Numbered from the stretch's first letter, positions 47,548 to 56,933 are shown. The stretch is DNA of 64,000 nt from SG8-30 sp964406445 (GCA_964406445.1 CAYORU010000014.1:10326-74325); one strand, 5' to 3'. The notes: a model not told the origin generated them from the letters alone. Translations and numbers: made by a program.

Positions 47548-50500
47548 GGCGCACCCGCGCCGGCGCCGCCCGCGCCCTTCGCCGCGGCCGCAGGCGGAGC
47601 GACCGCCAGCCCGGTCGCCTTCTTGAGCTCGTCGGCGTCGATCTTGCGCACGTTTGGCGCCTCCCAGGAACCGGTGATGCGATAGTAGGCGCGCACGGCG
47701 CCGGCGAGCGGCTCCTTGAAGATCTGCGAGAACAGGTACACGGCCGCCCCCACCGCCGGTCCGCCCGCGAGCGCGCCGGCGACGCCGAGCGACGCGCCGA
47801 GCTGGCCGGTGACGATCGCCGTCTGGTCGTAGCTGCGGTCGCCGAGGCCGGTGCGCCCCGACACGCCGATCTCCGTCGCCGGCCCGCGCAGGGCCAGGTC
47901 GTCGGTGAAGGCATCGCCCGCGACCAGCCTGAAGTTGCCGCTGATGCGGTCGAAGGCGAGCCCTTCCCCGGTGACGTCGTTGAAGTCGAGCGACAGCCGG
48001 CGCGGCAGGTGCGCGAGGCTCATCAGCCCGAGCACGCGGCCCGCGCCCGGATCCACCGCGAGCAGGCGCCCCTTGCCGAACTCCAGCGCGGCGGTGCCCG
48101 ACAACCGCCCCAGCACCTCGGCGTCCGGCGCGCCCGGCCAGGTCAGCCGCGCCGTCAGCCGGGACCGGTCCGCCTCGACCAGCGGCGCGAAGCCGAAAGC
48201 CGCGAGCAGGCCGCGCGCGTCGTCGCTCGCGAGGTCGAAATCGAGCGCGCAGCGCTGCCCCTCCCCGGTCGCGATCCACTGGCCGCTGCCATCGGCCTCG
48301 TAGGCCGCATGGTCGATTCGGAAGCGGTCCAGCCGCAGCCCGTCGGGCCGCCGCGTCAGGTCCGCCGTGAGGTGCCCGAGGTCGTAGCGGTCGAACCTGA
48401 AGGCGCGGACGTCGACGCGCAGGGCCGGCAGCTGCCGCGGGTCAACCTCCGCACCGCCGCCGCGGACGCGCGCACCGAGCGTGAGACGCTCCATGTCGAG
48501 CGCCAGCGGGACCGGCCCGCCGAACTGGTAGGGCAGCAACAACCGTCCCGCGGCGTCCGGCGCTTCGAGCTCGATGTCCCAGCCGACCGGCCCGGGCCGC
48601 ATGCGCCCGGCGACGCGCTCGAACCCGTAGCCGAGCACCTCGAGTCGGCCGACCGACAGGTCGACGTCCGCGAGCCAGTCCTGCAGGCGCCGCGCGCCCG
48701 ACTGGGGCGAACGCAGCTCGAGCAGCTCGCTGACGCTCAACGCGGCGACCCTCCCGGTCACACGCAGCCCCGGCGTGGCCGGCAGTCCCGGTGGATCGCC
48801 GGGCCCCAGGCGCAGCACGCCGCGGTCGAGCGCGCGGCCCGCGTCGCCGGCGCCGCGCCTGAAGAGCAGGCGCGCGCCGAGTTCGCGATCGAGCGATGCC
48901 TTCACCTCGAGCCCGCCATCGTCCGCAGGCTCGATCTCGACGCGAAGCGCCCGCCGCTCCGCGGCCGCCTTGGCGAGCGGGGCCGGAAGATCCGAGGCCA
49001 GGCCCGCGAGGTCGCTGTCGACGCGCAGTTGCGCCGGCGCCGCCGCGCCGCCCGCGGGCGGCTTGCGCGGCACGGTCCAGCTGGCACGCCAGGGCGTGAC
49101 GCCGGACAGCCGCGCGCCGGGCGGCAGCTTCAGGATCGTCCCCAGCCGCGCGCCATCGAGGGTCCCGCTGGCTGCGAGCGTCGTCGTGAGCGGGCCGCGG
49201 GCCCTGCCGCGCGTATCGAGGCTCGCCGCGAAGCGGCCGCCGAGCGCGCTGCCTGTCAGGCTCGGCGCATACAACTCGGTGTTGCGGACGGTCAGCTCGC
49301 CCGCGAGGTCGGTCACGCCTTCGGCCAGCCCGGCGATGCCCAGGGACAGCCCGCGACCTGCGGCCCGCACCGTGACGACGCGATCGGAGAGTTGCTTGAG
49401 CGGCAACACGAGCACCGCCTCGCCGGCGAGCGGCCCCGCGGCCTCGAGGCGCGCGAAGGTCTCGCCGAGCGAGGGCCCGAGCGGGCTCTCCGCCAGCAGC
49501 CGATGCACGTCGCCCGCGTCGCCCTCGGCGTCGGCGCGCACGAGCAGCAGCGAGTCGCGCCAGTCGGCGAGCTCTGCGCTGGCCGAGACTACGCGCACGC
49601 CGGCGAGACGGCCGCTCGCGCCGGCGACGCTGAAGCCTGGTCCCTCGAACCTCGCGTCGAGCGCCAGCGCCTCGGCGGCCGGCCAGCCTTGTGCATACTC
49701 GAGCGTCAGTCCCTCGACGCGCGCGTCCGCGACGAACCGGCCCTCCCCCGCGCGATAGGGAAAGCCGCGCGCCGGGCCCGTCACCTCCACCCGGCCCGCC
49801 ACGACGCGCCCCGCGACGAAGGCGCGATCGAGCCACTCGAGCGGCTTCGGCTTGAGCCGCGACACGGGCAGGTAGGCGGGGAGCCGGCTCACGTCGAAGT
49901 CGCGGACCTCGGCGGACAGGTCAATGAGCGGCGTGTCGTCGGGCCGCAGGAACGCGCGCAACCTGCCCTGCACGGACCCGGCGCCCGTGTCGACCTCGAT
50001 CTGGTCGGCCCAGATCCTGACGCCCGCGGGGCTGCGCTCCCAGCCGGCGATGGCCGAAACCGCGGGCAGGCGCTGCGGTTCGCGCCACTCCGCCGGCCAG
50101 TCCACCGCGAGGGCAGCCTGCGACAGTTCGACGCGGCCCGCGGCGCCACGCGCCGTGAGGCGGCCGGTGAGTCCGGCGACGCCGGGTGCGCGCCCCTGGG
50201 GCGCGAACCCCAGCTCCTCGAAGGCCAGGCGACCCTCGAGGTCGGGCACCTGCCCGCCCGAGAAGCCGCTCGCGACGAGGTCGACGTTTCGCAGCAAGCC
50301 GCGGGGCGCGAGGCTCGCGAGTCGCTCGCGTGCCGCGGCATCCGGCAGGAGTGCCGCGAGCGGCGCCAGGTTCTCGAGCCGCAGCCAGGCGGCGCGCAGC
50401 GCGGCTCTTTGCAGGCGCCCGTCCTCGCGCTCCAACTCGAGATCGAGGGAACCCCGCTGCCAAGGACGCCCCTCGATGGACAACTCGAGGTTGCGAAGCC

Positions 50501-51434
50501 GAAGGCGCCAGTCGGGGCCGCCTGCGGCCGAGAAGCGGCCGGCGGCGCGGGTGTAGGCCGCCCCCCTGGCGGCGGGCAGCTTGAGCCCCGCGAAATCGAA
50601 CGCCCCCTCGGCGTTCGTGGCCGTCCTGCCCCGGCCCCCTGCCTCGAGCCACGCCGAGCCGCGTCCCGCGGACGGCAGCGCCGTGGCCCAGGGGAAGCTC
50701 TCGACGATGCCGCCGAAGTCGAGGTCGCGGGCATCCGCCGAGGCCGTCCAGTCTAGGGACTCCGGATCGGCGAGGTCGCCCTCCACCTCGGCCTCGAAGT
50801 CGAGCCTCTCGCCGAAGCGCCGCGGCAGCTCGATGCGGCCGGACAGCGACAGCGAACGACGCGCGCGGCTGAGCTCCACGTCGACCTCTTCGAGCTGGAA
50901 GTCGGCGCCCTCGATGCCGAGATCCCTGAAGCCGAGCGTCGCGTCGCGGATCTCGACCACGCCGCGCGGCAGCCGTTCGAGGCTGAACGGCTCGCGCGGC
51001 CGGTCCGGATCCAGCTCGATGCCCGCCTGGCCGGCGAGCTCGACGTGCCGGTCGGGAAAGATCACGAAGTCGAGGCGCGGCGACTCGAGCACCACCCTGC
51101 CGATCTCGACCTGGCGGCGCAGCAGCGAGCGCAGCGGCGCCAGGCTGACGCGCCCGGCCCGTGCCGTGACGAGCACTTCGCCGCGCTCCGCGCCGACCAC
51201 GCGCGCGCCCTCGAAGTACACCTCGGGACCGTAGCGCCCGAAGCGGGCGTCGAGCGAGTCGAAGGTCAGCGCGAGCCCGGTCTGGGCGCGGACCTCCTGC
51301 GCGACGCGGGCCTCGAGGTCCGGCAGGTGCGCGATGGCGAGGCGCAGCGCGCCGACGGTCACGGCCGCGCCGATCGCCAGGGCCGCCACGGTCCCGGCGA
51401 TCCATCGCCATGCCTTTCTGCCGGCGGCGGTCAA
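47544..51434 (-). CDS. yhdP: AsmA-like envelope protein YhdP (TIGR02099)
   Basis: A 1296-residue protein with one N-terminal membrane anchor (AGTVAALAIGAAVTVGALRLAI, about 13-34) and a very long beta-rich periplasmic part. It belongs to the AsmA/TamB/YhdP group of bridge-like proteins that move phospholipids from inner to outer membrane; E. coli YhdP is 1266 residues. The C-terminal ALRGPATEIGVSGRTGLGDRSYDQ region and VYLFSQIFKEPL are family marks, followed by an extra Lys/Ala-rich tail. The start is a TTG, with GGAG nine bases before; no better start is in frame. It comes 28 bases after rng. Confidence 0.93.
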   Translation of the reverse strand: MTAAGRKAWRWIAGTVAALAIGAAVTVGALRLAIAHLPDLEARVAQEVRAQTGLALTFDSLDARFGRYGPEVYFEGARVVGAERGEVLVTARAGRVSLAPLRSLLRRQVEIGRVVLESPRLDFVIFPDRHVELAGQAGIELDPDRPREPFSLERLPRGVVEIRDATLGFRDLGIEGADFQLEEVDVELSRARRSLSLSGRIELPRRFGERLDFEAEVEGDLADPESLDWTASADARDLDFGGIVESFPWATALPSAGRGSAWLEAGGRGRTATNAEGAFDFAGLKLPAARGAAYTRAAGRFSAAGGPDWRLRLRNLELSIEGRPWQRGSLDLELEREDGRLQRAALRAAWLRLENLAPLAALLPDAAARERLASLAPRGLLRNVDLVASGFSGGQVPDLEGRLAFEELGFAPQGRAPGVAGLTGRLTARGAAGRVELSQAALAVDWPAEWREPQRLPAVSAIAGWERSPAGVRIWADQIEVDTGAGSVQGRLRAFLRPDDTPLIDLSAEVRDFDVSRLPAYLPVSRLKPKPLEWLDRAFVAGRVVAGRVEVTGPARGFPYRAGEGRFVADARVEGLTLEYAQGWPAAEALALDARFEGPGFSVAGASGRLAGVRVVSASAELADWRDSLLLVRADAEGDAGDVHRLLAESPLGPSLGETFARLEAAGPLAGEAVLVLPLKQLSDRVVTVRAAGRGLSLGIAGLAEGVTDLAGELTVRNTELYAPSLTGSALGGRFAASLDTRGRARGPLTTTLAASGTLDGARLGTILKLPPGARLSGVTPWRASWTVPRKPPAGGAAAPAQLRVDSDLAGLASDLPAPLAKAAAERRALRVEIEPADDGGLEVKASLDRELGARLLFRRGAGDAGRALDRGVLRLGPGDPPGLPATPGLRVTGRVAALSVSELLELRSPQSGARRLQDWLADVDLSVGRLEVLGYGFERVAGRMRPGPVGWDIELEAPDAAGRLLLPYQFGGPVPLALDMERLTLGARVRGGGAEVDPRQLPALRVDVRAFRFDRYDLGHLTADLTRRPDGLRLDRFRIDHAAYEADGSGQWIATGEGQRCALDFDLASDDARGLLAAFGFAPLVEADRSRLTARLTWPGAPDAEVLGRLSGTAALEFGKGRLLAVDPGAGRVLGLMSLAHLPRRLSLDFNDVTGEGLAFDRISGNFRLVAGDAFTDDLALRGPATEIGVSGRTGLGDRSYDQTAIVTGQLGASLGVAGALAGGPAVGAAVYLFSQIFKEPLAGAVRAYYRITGSWEAPNVRKIDADELKKATGLAVAPPAAAAKGAGGAGAGAP

Positions 51435-51462
51435 GCGCCAGGCTCCTCCGGGGTCGGGTCGG

Positions 51463-52932
51463 TCAGATCAGCACCACGTCGAACTGGTCCTGCGCGTACT
51501 GGGCCTCGGCCTGCAGCCGGATCGGCTTGCCGGTGGCGAGCTCGAGCTCGCCGAGCGCGGCCGACTCCTCGTCGAGCAGCAGCTCGATGACGTCCTGATG
51601 GGCGAGCACCATGCACTCCTGGAACTCGAACTGCCGGGACTGGCGCAGCACCTCGCGGAACACCTCGTAAGCGACCGTCTCCGGCGTCTTGACGAAGCCG
51701 CGGCCCTCGCAGGTAGGACAGGGCCGGCACAGAAGATGTTCCAGGCTCTCGCGGGTCCGCTTGCGGGTCATCTCCACGAGACCGAGCGACGACACCGCCG
51801 AGACGTGGGTCTTGGCGTGATCGCCCGCGAGCGCCCGCTCCAGCGCCTGCAGGACCTGGCGGCGATGCTCCTCGTCCAGCATGTCGATGAAGTCGACGAT
51901 GATGATCCCGCCGAGGTTCCGGAGCCTCAGCTGGCGGGCGATGGCCACGGCCGCCTCGAGGTTGGTGCGGAAGATCGTGTCCTCGAGGTTGCGGTAACCG
52001 ACGAACGCGCCGGTGTTGACGTCGATCGTGGTCATGGCCTCGGTCTGGTCGATCATCAGGTAGCCGCCGGACTTGAGCTGCACCTTGCGATCGAGCGCGC
52101 GGCCGATCTCGTCGTCGATGCCGTAGAGGTCGAAGATCGGGCGGCTGCCGGAGTAGCTCTCGATGCGCCCGGCGCTGTCCGGCATGAAGGTGCGGGCGAA
52201 CTCGAGCATCCGCGCCGCCGCCGCGGGCGCATCGACGAGGACGCGCTCGATGTGCTCGCCGAGCTGGTCCCTCAGCACCCGGACCTCGAGCGGCAGGTCC
52301 TCGTGAACGAGTTCGCCGGCAGCCGCCGCCAGGCCGCGCTTGCGGATCACCTCCCAGAGCCGCTGCAGGAACAGCATGTCGGCGCGCAGCGCCTCCACCC
52401 CGCAATCCTCGGCCGCGGTGCGCACGATGAACCCGCCGGCGGGCTCCGCTCCGGCGAAGGCCTGCACCGCTTCGCGCAGCCGCGCGCGTTCGGCCTCGTC
52501 CTCGATGCGCGCGGAGACTCCGACGCCACGGCCCTGCGGCATGTAGACGAGGAAGCGCGAGGGCAGCGTGATGTAGGTGGTCAACCGCGCGCCCTTGCTG
52601 CCGAGCGGGTCCTTCAGCACCTGCACGAGGATCTCGTCGCCCTCGCGCAGAAGCTCGCGCACGGAGGACGGCGCCGGCGCCTCCAGCGCCCCCTCGAGTC
52701 CCGGCGGCGCGACGATGTCGGAGGCGTGCAGGAAGCCGGTCCGGTCGAGCCCCACGTCGATGAACGCGGCCTGCATGCCCGGCAGCACGCGCGTGACCCG
52801 GCCCTTGTAGATGTTGCTGATGAGCCCGCGGCGGTTGGCGCGCTCGAGGTAGACCTCCTGCAGCACGCCGTTCTCGACGAGCGCCGCCCGGCTCTCCCGT
52901 GGCGTGACGTTGACGACGAGCTCGGTGCTCAC
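51463..52932 (-). CDS. rng: Ribonuclease G
   Basis: Single-strand endoribonuclease for 16S rRNA 5' maturation and mRNA decay. The 489-residue length is identical to E. coli RNase G. It has the S1 domain with NIYKGRVTRVLPGMQAAFIDVG (key residues about 40-61), the DNase-like catalytic acids in TTIDVNTGAFVG (about 302-313) and IIVDFIDMLDEEHRR (about 343-357), and the zinc-link CRPCPTCEGRG (about 402-412). GTG start overlaps the maf stop by four bases. Confidence 0.95.
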   Translation of the reverse strand: MSTELVVNVTPRESRAALVENGVLQEVYLERANRRGLISNIYKGRVTRVLPGMQAAFIDVGLDRTGFLHASDIVAPPGLEGALEAPAPSSVRELLREGDEILVQVLKDPLGSKGARLTTYITLPSRFLVYMPQGRGVGVSARIEDEAERARLREAVQAFAGAEPAGGFIVRTAAEDCGVEALRADMLFLQRLWEVIRKRGLAAAAGELVHEDLPLEVRVLRDQLGEHIERVLVDAPAAAARMLEFARTFMPDSAGRIESYSGSRPIFDLYGIDDEIGRALDRKVQLKSGGYLMIDQTEAMTTIDVNTGAFVGYRNLEDTIFRTNLEAAVAIARQLRLRNLGGIIIVDFIDMLDEEHRRQVLQALERALAGDHAKTHVSAVSSLGLVEMTRKRTRESLEHLLCRPCPTCEGRGFVKTPETVAYEVFREVLRQSRQFEFQECMVLAHQDVIELLLDEESAALGELELATGKPIRLQAEAQYAQDQFDVVLI

Positions 52933-53525
52933 CGCGGCGCCTGCCAGGTGGCGATCCCCGCGCTGCGCAGCAGGCGCGCCGTCTCGAACAGCGGCAGCCC
53001 CATGACGCCGGAGAAGCTGCCCTCGAGCCGCTCGACGAAGACCGCCGCGAGGCCCTGCACCGCGTAGCCGCCGGCCTTGCCGCGCGGCTCGCCGCTCGCC
53101 CAGTAGCGCCGGCACTCGTCCTCGTCGACCGGCCGGAAGCTGACGCGGCTCACGCTCACGTCGGCGAGCAGCGCTTCGCCGGCGAGCAGCGCGACGCCGG
53201 TCATGACCTCGTGGGTCCGGCCACCGAGTGCCATCAGCATGCGCACGCAGTCGGCCTCGTCGGCCGGCTTGCCGAAGATCTCGTCGCCGAGCACGACCGC
53301 GGTGTCGGCCGCGAGCACCGGCCGCGCCGTCCGTCCCGCCAGTGCCCGGCCCGCCGCGCGGGCCTTGTCGCGGGCGAGCCGCTCCACGTAGACCCGCGGC
53401 GGCTCGCCCGGCAGGCGCTCCTCGTCGAGGCCGGCCGGGCAGACCTCGTGGGCGACGCCGATCTGCGCGAGCAGCTGGCTGCGCCGGGGCGATGCGGAGG
53501 CAAGGTAAATGGGCGCGTAACTCAT
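52929..53525 (-). CDS. maf: Maf-family nucleoside triphosphate pyrophosphatase
   Basis: Hydrolyses dTTP/UTP or modified NTPs to monophosphates, a house-cleaning and division-linked role (E. coli YhdE). The 198-residue protein has LASASPRRSQLL (about 8-19), ADTAVVLGDEIFGKP (about 71-85), GGRTHEVMTGVAL (about 99-111) and GKAGGYAVQGLAAVF. Position before rng matches E. coli yhdE-rng. Confidence 0.93.
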   Translation of the reverse strand: MSYAPIYLASASPRRSQLLAQIGVAHEVCPAGLDEERLPGEPPRVYVERLARDKARAAGRALAGRTARPVLAADTAVVLGDEIFGKPADEADCVRMLMALGGRTHEVMTGVALLAGEALLADVSVSRVSFRPVDEDECRRYWASGEPRGKAGGYAVQGLAAVFVERLEGSFSGVMGLPLFETARLLRSAGIATWQAPR

Positions 53526-53600
53526 TGATCGGACTGCAGATGAGCCAGCGCCCCGCGTGGGCGCCGTGCAACCCGAAGCATAGCCGTCCGGCCTGCGGTT

Positions 53601-53622
53601 GTCCCGGCCCGACGGCCGGGAC
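53601..53622 (-). terminator. Stable hairpin downstream of the glutathione peroxidase gene
   Basis: A 9-bp perfect stem (53601-53609 with 53614-53622) and CGAC loop, 20 bases after the gpx stop. No T-run follows on the minus strand, so it may act as an mRNA end protector rather than a full terminator. Confidence 0.4.
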
Positions 53623-53641
53623 GCCGGGGGTCGACCGACCG

Positions 53642-54190
53642 TCAGTCGAGCAGCTTCTCGATCGCCTGCTCGAGCTCCGGCGACCCGGGCGCGACGCTGC
53701 TCTTGAAGCGCTCGATCACCCGCCCGTCCGCGGCGACGAGGTACTTGTTGAAGTTCCAGGTCGGCTCGCCCGCCTGCCGCACCAGCTCGCGGAACACCGG
53801 GTTGGCCGCCGGTCCCTTGACCGGCGACGGCGCGAGCATGGTGAAGGTCACGCCGTAGTTCACGAAGCAGACCTCGGCGGTTTTCGCCTCGTCGCCGGCT
53901 TCCTGGCGGAAGTCGTTCGAAGGGAAGCCGACGACCACCAGGCCGCGGTCGCGGTACTTGCGGTGCAGCGCCTCGAGGCCCTCGAACTGCCCCGTGTAGC
54001 CGCAGTGGCTCGCCGTGTTGACGACGAGCAGCGGCTTGCCGGCGGTCTCCTCGCACAGGTTGACGGTCTTCGACGAGTGCAGCCGCTTGAACTCGTGGTC
54101 GAGGAAGGCCGGGCACTGCGCGGCGCCGGCCGGCTGCGCGCCGAGGGCGAGCACGGCGGCAAGCGCGGCGAGGGAGAGGGATCGGCTCAT
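53642..54190 (-). CDS. Exported glutathione peroxidase-like thiol peroxidase
   Basis: A 182-residue protein with a signal peptide (LAALAAVLALGAQPAGA, cut near residue 23). The thioredoxin-fold body has VNTASHCGYTGQFEGLEALH (about 57-76), with cysteine where animal enzymes have selenocysteine, VGFPSNDFRQEAG (about 87-99) and WNFNKYLV (about 144-151). Bacterial Cys-type enzymes usually use thioredoxin; in the periplasm another reductant would be needed. It stands alone, with 96 bases before it to the rlmH stop. Confidence 0.87.
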   Translation of the reverse strand: MSRSLSLAALAAVLALGAQPAGAAQCPAFLDHEFKRLHSSKTVNLCEETAGKPLLVVNTASHCGYTGQFEGLEALHRKYRDRGLVVVGFPSNDFRQEAGDEAKTAEVCFVNYGVTFTMLAPSPVKGPAANPVFRELVRQAGEPTWNFNKYLVAADGRVIERFKSSVAPGSPELEQAIEKLLD

Positions 54191-54286
54191 CGGAGACTCC
54201 TGGCGTGGCGGGCCGCGTGGCGCGGTCCCGCGGATTGAGGATCCGTTGCTGGTTTCGCGGCCGCCGCCGGCGTGGATGCGCCGGCC

Positions 54287-54757
54287 TCAGGCGCGGTGGT
54301 AGGGGTGGCCCTTGAGCAGGCTCGCCGCGCGGTACAGCGCCTCGGCCACCACCACGCGCACGAGCCCGTGCGGCAGCGTCAGCGGCGACAGCGACCAGCG
54401 CTCGTCGGCGCGCGCGAGGCAGGCGGCGTCGAGTCCGTCCGGACCGCCGACCAGCAGCGCGAGGTCGCGCCCGTCGGCGAGGCGCGCGGCCAGCCAGCGC
54501 GACAGGCTGGCGGTGTCTCGGGCGCGGCCCTCCACGTCGAGGGCGCACACGTAGCTGCGAGCGTCGATCTTCGCGAGCATCCGGCGGCCCTCGTCCGCGC
54601 GCGCCGCGGCGGGATCCGCGCCGCCGGCGCGGCGCCCCAGCGCGATCTCGACGAGTTCGAGGCGAAGCTCCGGGCCCAGTCTGCGCGAGTAGTCCTCGTA
54701 GCCCGCGCCGACCCACGCGGGCAGGCGGGTGCCGGCGGCGATCAGCCGGATGCGCAG
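54287..54757 (-). CDS. rlmH: 23S rRNA pseudouridine-1915 N3-methyltransferase, apparent CTG start
   Basis: SPOUT methyltransferase acting on the 70S ribosome. The 156-residue length matches the family (155 in E. coli). RIRLIAAGTRLPAWVGAGYEDY opens it (key residues 2-23), LALLVGGPDGL (about 102-112) is the knot SAM loop, and WSLSPLTLPHGLVRVVVAEALYRA plus GHPYHRA end it. No ATG, GTG or TTG is in frame near the family start; the first ATG is at residue 60, inside the fold. A CTG at 54757 aligns with the E. coli initiator. It follows rsfS by 16 bases, as usual. Confidence 0.88.
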   Translation of the reverse strand: MRIRLIAAGTRLPAWVGAGYEDYSRRLGPELRLELVEIALGRRAGGADPAAARADEGRRMLAKIDARSYVCALDVEGRARDTASLSRWLAARLADGRDLALLVGGPDGLDAACLARADERWSLSPLTLPHGLVRVVVAEALYRAASLLKGHPYHRA

Positions 54758-54773
54758 GGCCGCGCGCCCGCGC

Positions 54774-55262
54774 TCAGGCGGGCGCCGCCGCGGGCGTCGC
54801 CGTCGGCGTGCCCCAGAGCTTCTCGAGGCCGTAGAACTCGCGGATCCGCGGCAGCATCACGTGCACCAGCACGTCGCGGAGGTCGACGAGGACCCACTCG
54901 CCCTCGCGCTCGCCCTCGACGCCCATCGGCCGGTAGCCGGCCTCGGCGCACTTCTGCAGCACCCGCCCGGCGATCGACTTGACGTGCCGGTCCGAAGTGC
55001 CCGAGGCGATGATCATCGTGTCCGTGACGTCGGTCAGCTCGCGCACGTCGAGCACACGAACGTTCACCGCCTTCATGTCGGCGAGCGCGGCGACGGCGAC
55101 GTCGGCGATCCCTGGGGGTGCGGCGGGCTTGGTCGGCGGTGACGCGGTCTTCTTCTTCGCCGCGCGCTTCGCGGCGGGGCGCCTCGCCCGCGTGGCGGCC
55201 GGGGCGGTCTTCTTCTTGGCGGGGCTCTTGCGTTTCGTCGGGCGGCTTGGGGTTTCGCTCAT
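54774..55262 (-). CDS. rsfS: Ribosomal silencing factor RsfS with Lys/Ala-rich N-terminal tail
   Basis: Binds L14 and blocks subunit joining in starvation. The core (about 52-150) has DMKAVNVRVLDVRELTDVTDTMIIASGTSDRHVKSIA (key residues about 62-98) and GEWVLVDLRDVLVHVMLP (about 120-137). Unlike E. coli RsfS (105 residues), it carries a 50-residue N-terminal tail rich in Lys, Ala and Pro (TKRKSPAKKKTAPAATRARR), similar to the mini-protein at 30195, and a short Ala/Pro C-terminal tail. It overlaps the nadD stop by four bases. Confidence 0.92.
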   Translation of the reverse strand: MSETPSRPTKRKSPAKKKTAPAATRARRPAAKRAAKKKTASPPTKPAAPPGIADVAVAALADMKAVNVRVLDVRELTDVTDTMIIASGTSDRHVKSIAGRVLQKCAEAGYRPMGVEGEREGEWVLVDLRDVLVHVMLPRIREFYGLEKLWGTPTATPAAAPA

Positions 55263-55912
55263 CCCTCGTTGACACCTGGCCGGGCATAGGCGCCCGTGGC
55301 GAGGATCATCCTACGCACCGGCTCGGGCATCAAGTAGCGTGGATCCCGGCCCGTCTCCAGGACGCGACGCAGCTCCGTCGCGGACAGCTCGACCTGCGTG
55401 CCGGCGAAGAAGAACACGCGGCCCGCGGGTGACTGGGCAAGCGCATCCGGCGACCGCGCGAGGCGGGCGGCGACCAGTTCGCCGAGCGGCCCGTCCGCCG
55501 GCGGGGAGAATCCCGGACGGTGCGCGACCGCCAGGTGCGCGAGCCGCGGCAGCTCCGTCCAGCGGTGCCAGCCCGCGAGCCCGAGGAAGGCGTCCATGCC
55601 GAGGCACAGCACCAGCGGCTGCGCGCCGCGTTCCGCGCGAAGCTCCTCGAGCGTGAGCACCGTGTAGGAGCGACCGCCGCGCGCGAGCTCGCGCTCGTCC
55701 AGCGCGAAGCGTGGTTCCGCCTCGATCGCCGCGCGCACGAACTCGACGCGACGGGCCGCGGGCACGCGCGGTGGCGGCCGGTGCGGCGGGTCGGCGGCCG
55801 GCACGAACAGCACGCGCTCGAGGTCCAGGCACTCCGCCAGCTCGAAAGCCGTGCGCAGGTGGCCATTGTGGACCGGATCGAAGGTGCCGCCGAAGACGCC
55901 GAGCGGACGCAT
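55259..55912 (-). CDS. nadD: Nicotinate-nucleotide adenylyltransferase
   Basis: Makes nicotinate adenine dinucleotide from NaMN and ATP. The 217-residue protein has GVFGGTFDPVHNGHLRTA (about 5-22) with the HxGH nucleotidyltransferase motif, PAADPPHR (about 37-44) and the C-terminal ISATELR equivalent VELSATELRRVL (about 174-185). It is 4 bases after holA. Confidence 0.94.
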   Translation of the reverse strand: MRPLGVFGGTFDPVHNGHLRTAFELAECLDLERVLFVPAADPPHRPPPRVPAARRVEFVRAAIEAEPRFALDERELARGGRSYTVLTLEELRAERGAQPLVLCLGMDAFLGLAGWHRWTELPRLAHLAVAHRPGFSPPADGPLGELVAARLARSPDALAQSPAGRVFFFAGTQVELSATELRRVLETGRDPRYLMPEPVRRMILATGAYARPGVNEG

Positions 55913-55916
55913 CGTC

Positions 55917-56933
55917 TCAGCTGCCGGAAACCAGCCGACCCTCGACGCCGGCGAGCGAGGCAGTCAGCGCCTCGAGCTCCTCCCAGGGCCGGCCTTCGCC
56001 CCGGCCCTTGATCGCGCGGTCGGCCCGGCCGGCAAGCCGTGTGAGCTCGCGCAGCCGCGGCCCGGGCAGCCGCCGCGCGGCCGCCGCGACCGCCGCCTTG
56101 TGGCGCTCGGCCTGCCGGCCGCGGCCGTGGAAGCCGCCGCCCGGGTTGCGCCGCTCGGCCACGACCGCCCGCAGCTCGCGGCACAGCAGCCACAGCACGA
56201 GCGTCGGCTCGCCGCCCTCGGCCCGCAGGCCGTCGAGGATGCGCAGGCTGCGCGCGGCGTCGCCGGCGAGCGCCGCCTCGCCGAGCCTGAAGACGTCGAA
56301 TCGCGCGCTGTCGGCCACGGCTTCGGCCACGGCATCCTCGTCGAGCGCGCCGGCGCCGTGGGTGAGCGCGAGCTTCTCGATTTCCTGGTGCGCGGCGAGC
56401 AGGTTGCCCTCGACGCGCGCGGCGAGCAGCGTGGCCGCGTCGCGGTCGAGCTCGAGGCCATGCCGGCGGGCGCGCGCCGCGATCCACTGCGGCAGCCGGT
56501 CGATCTCGACTGGCCAGGCCTGCACCACGTGGCCGCGCTGCTCGAAGGCCGAGGCCCACCCGCTCGACCACAACGCCCCGTCCGGACGCTGCGGCAGGAG
56601 CGCCAGCAACACCGTGTCGGGCGGCGGGTCCGCGGCGAGCGCCTTGAGCAGGGCACCGCCCTCGGCGCCAGGGCCCGACGTCGAGAACCGCAGCTCGAGG
56701 ATGCGGCGCGACGCGAACAGCGAAAGCGACCGGGCGGCGGCCGCGAGCTCGTTCCAGTCGAAGCGGCGGTCGACGTCGAAGACCTCGCGGTCGACATGGC
56801 CCAGCTCACGGGCCTTCGCGCGGATGCGGTCCGCGGCCTCGTTGAACAAGAGCGGCTCATCGCCGACCACGAGCCAAGCCGCCGCGAACGACGCATCGAG
56901 GTTTCGATCGAGCTGGTCGGCGTAGACGCGCAT
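55917..56933 (-). CDS. holA: DNA polymerase III subunit delta
   Basis: Clamp-loader subunit that opens the beta clamp. The 338-residue protein has the N-terminal DASFAAAWLVVGDEPLLFNEAADRIR (key residues about 13-38), FDWNELAAAARSLSLFASRRILELR (about 58-82) and the LLAARVEGNLLAAHQEIEKLAL helix (about 168-189). In most gammaproteobacteria lptE precedes holA; here the gene is first in its operon, with the divergent zinc locus 98 bases upstream. Confidence 0.92.
   Translation of the reverse strand: MRVYADQLDRNLDASFAAAWLVVGDEPLLFNEAADRIRAKARELGHVDREVFDVDRRFDWNELAAAARSLSLFASRRILELRFSTSGPGAEGGALLKALAADPPPDTVLLALLPQRPDGALWSSGWASAFEQRGHVVQAWPVEIDRLPQWIAARARRHGLELDRDAATLLAARVEGNLLAAHQEIEKLALTHGAGALDEDAVAEAVADSARFDVFRLGEAALAGDAARSLRILDGLRAEGGEPTLVLWLLCRELRAVVAERRNPGGGFHGRGRQAERHKAAVAAAARRLPGPRLRELTRLAGRADRAIKGRGEGRPWEELEALTASLAGVEGRLVSGS

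Noticed and set aside
48009..50756. A plus-strand open frame of about 900 codons inside yhdP
   Set aside because: Shadow of the yhdP frame; low-complexity Arg/Gln/Ala sequence with no domain and no ribosome site.
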